Below, in pieces: positions 12,708-15,177 of a stretch of DNA of 15,177 bases. This DNA is from Candidatus Krumholzibacteriia bacterium. Lineage in GTDB: Bacteria; Krumholzibacteriota; Krumholzibacteriia; LZORAL124-64-63. The stretch is taken from contig JACZKN010000305.1 in NCBI GenBank assembly GCA_014859985.1, positions 1 through 15,177 on the forward strand, read 5' to 3'. Below the pieces are notes generated by a model, which worked only from the letters and a program-made list of their open reading frames with translations, did no database searches and was not told the DNA's origin. The number at the start of each line of letters is the position of its first letter. Within the stretch, counting starts at the first letter, position 1. The position numbers and the translations under genes are program-made.

Positions 12708-13652
12708 TCAGGCCAGGTCGCGCACGACCTCGGCCACCGGGCCGGCGTCGTTCATCACGTAGAAGTGGATGCACCCGGTCCCCGCCGCGATCAGCCCCTC
12801 CACCTGCCGGCGGCCCCAGCGCCGGCCGATCTCCTTGACGTGGGCGGGGCTGGCGGTGATCTCGTCCACCAGCTCGTCCGGGAGCGAGACGTGGAAGTGT
12901 TTGGGCAGGCTGGTCAACTGGCGCACGCTGTCGATGAGCTTGATCCCCGGGATGATCGGCACGGTGATGCCCGCGGTCCGGCAGCGGGCCACCCAGTCCA
13001 GGTAGATGGCGTTGTCGAAGAACATCTGGCTGACCACGTAGTCGGCGCCGGCTTCCACCTTCGTCTTGAGGTTGCGGATGTCGGCCGAGAGGTTGGGCGC
13101 CTCGATGTGCTTCTCGGGATAGCCTCCCACGCCCACGCAGAAGCGGATGGGCTCGCTGCCCACCAGTTCGTCGAGGTAGCGGCCGCGGCCGATGTCCGCC
13201 AGCTGGGCCACCAGGTCGCTGGCGTAGAGGTTGCGGGTGCGGCCCTGGTTCAGGGCCTTGGCGTAGTTGGACTCGTCGCCGCGGATGGCCAGCACGTTGT
13301 GGATGCCCAGGTAGTTGAGCTCGATCAGGGCGTCCTCGGTCTCCTCGCGGGTGAAACCGCTGCACAGCAGGTGCGGGACGGTGTCGATGCCCCAGCGGTT
13401 CTGGATGATGCCGCAGATGCTGATGGTGCCGGGCCGCTTCTTGCGCACCCGCCGCTTGATGGTGCCGTCGGGCAGTTCGTCGTAGACGGCCTCGGCGCTG
13501 TGGCTGGTCACGTCGATGAAGGGCGGCCTCAGCGGCGCCACCTGCTCGACCATGGCGATGATGTCGCGCACGGTGCCCCCCCGCGGCGGGGGGATGATCT
13601 CGAAGCTGAACAGGGTTCGCTCGGCGCGGTCCAGGTGCTCGGTGACGTGCAT
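12708..13652 (-). CDS. metF: 5,10-methylenetetrahydrofolate reductase
   Basis: 314 residues. This FAD enzyme reduces 5,10-methylene-THF to 5-methyl-THF, the methyl donor for MetH; cytoplasmic. The beta/alpha-barrel signatures are clear: FSFEIIPPPRGG with E18 (the catalytic Glu28 of E. coli), VTSHS (48-52), GIHNVLAIRGD with D126 (Asp120 of E. coli), GVGGYPEKH, and VSQMFFDNAIYLDWV. Relative to the short E. coli form it carries an extra stretch at residues about 57-75 (YDELPDGTIKRRVRKKRPGT), a layout I associate with Bacteroidota and other FCB-type MetF. The ATG at 13652 has GGAGAGG about 5 nt upstream and lies 15 bp after the metH stop, so the two are co-transcribed. Confidence 0.96.
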   Translation of the reverse strand: MHVTEHLDRAERTLFSFEIIPPPRGGTVRDIIAMVEQVAPLRPPFIDVTSHSAEAVYDELPDGTIKRRVRKKRPGTISICGIIQNRWGIDTVPHLLCSGFTREETEDALIELNYLGIHNVLAIRGDESNYAKALNQGRTRNLYASDLVAQLADIGRGRYLDELVGSEPIRFCVGVGGYPEKHIEAPNLSADIRNLKTKVEAGADYVVSQMFFDNAIYLDWVARCRTAGITVPIIPGIKLIDSVRQLTSLPKHFHVSLPDELVDEITASPAHVKEIGRRWGRRQVEGLIAAGTGCIHFYVMNDAGPVAEVVRDLA

Positions 13653-13667
13653 GGGGTCCTCTCCGGG

Positions 13668-15177
<1,510 letters not shown>

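Overview
The window is very GC-rich, densely coding bacterial chromosome. It has twelve protein genes, two of them cut by the window edges, and no RNA gene, mobile element, phage gene or CRISPR array that I can see. Base composition and codon use look uniform, so nothing points to recent transfer. The lineage is uncertain. The fibronectin-III domain of the LRR lipoprotein (a 'TWTATGDDGD'-like strand pattern) and the long-insert form of MetF recall high-GC relatives of the FCB group such as Krumholzibacteriota or Eisenbacteria. That is recall of family style, not a placement.

Layout. Positions 1-4087 (minus strand) hold an exported TPR protein, an exported peptidase-MA-like protein translationally coupled to it by an ATGA overlap, and then gltX (glutamyl-tRNA synthetase), which runs off the left edge. 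A 223-bp divergent region (4088-4310) holds a good sigma70-type promoter for the TPR gene and an 18-bp perfect palindrome. Positions 4311-5968 (plus) hold a metallo-beta-lactamase-fold hydrolase and an exported alpha/beta-hydrolase, again joined by an ATGA overlap. Positions 6000-8595 (minus) hold gmd (GDP-mannose 4,6-dehydratase) and, downstream with its own likely promoter, an FN3-plus-LRR lipoprotein. Gmd diverges from a histidine-ammonia-lyase family gene (8741-10267, plus). Positions 10277-15177 (minus) hold the 3' end of metH, then metF, then a pseudo-receiver/GGDEF/EAL c-di-GMP protein and a DUF2179 membrane protein.

Functional links. MetH and MetF are consecutive steps in methionine regeneration: MetF makes 5-methyl-THF and MetH uses it. 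GltX is housekeeping. Gmd starts GDP-deoxysugar synthesis for surface glycans, although no partner sugar gene is present. The TPR and peptidase-like proteins, the alpha/beta-hydrolase and the LRR lipoprotein all carry export signals, so much of the window concerns the envelope or cell exterior.

The most striking feature is that several enzymes keep their fold but depart from the canonical catalytic residue. The alpha/beta-hydrolase has Gly in place of the nucleophile Ser. The peptidase-like protein lacks HExxH. The c-di-GMP protein has a receiver without the phospho-Asp and GTDRF in place of GGDEF, next to an apparently complete EAL site. The ammonia-lyase has Ala-Cys-Gly in place of the MIO-forming Ala-Ser-Gly. 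I see no obvious new multigene defence or mobile system.
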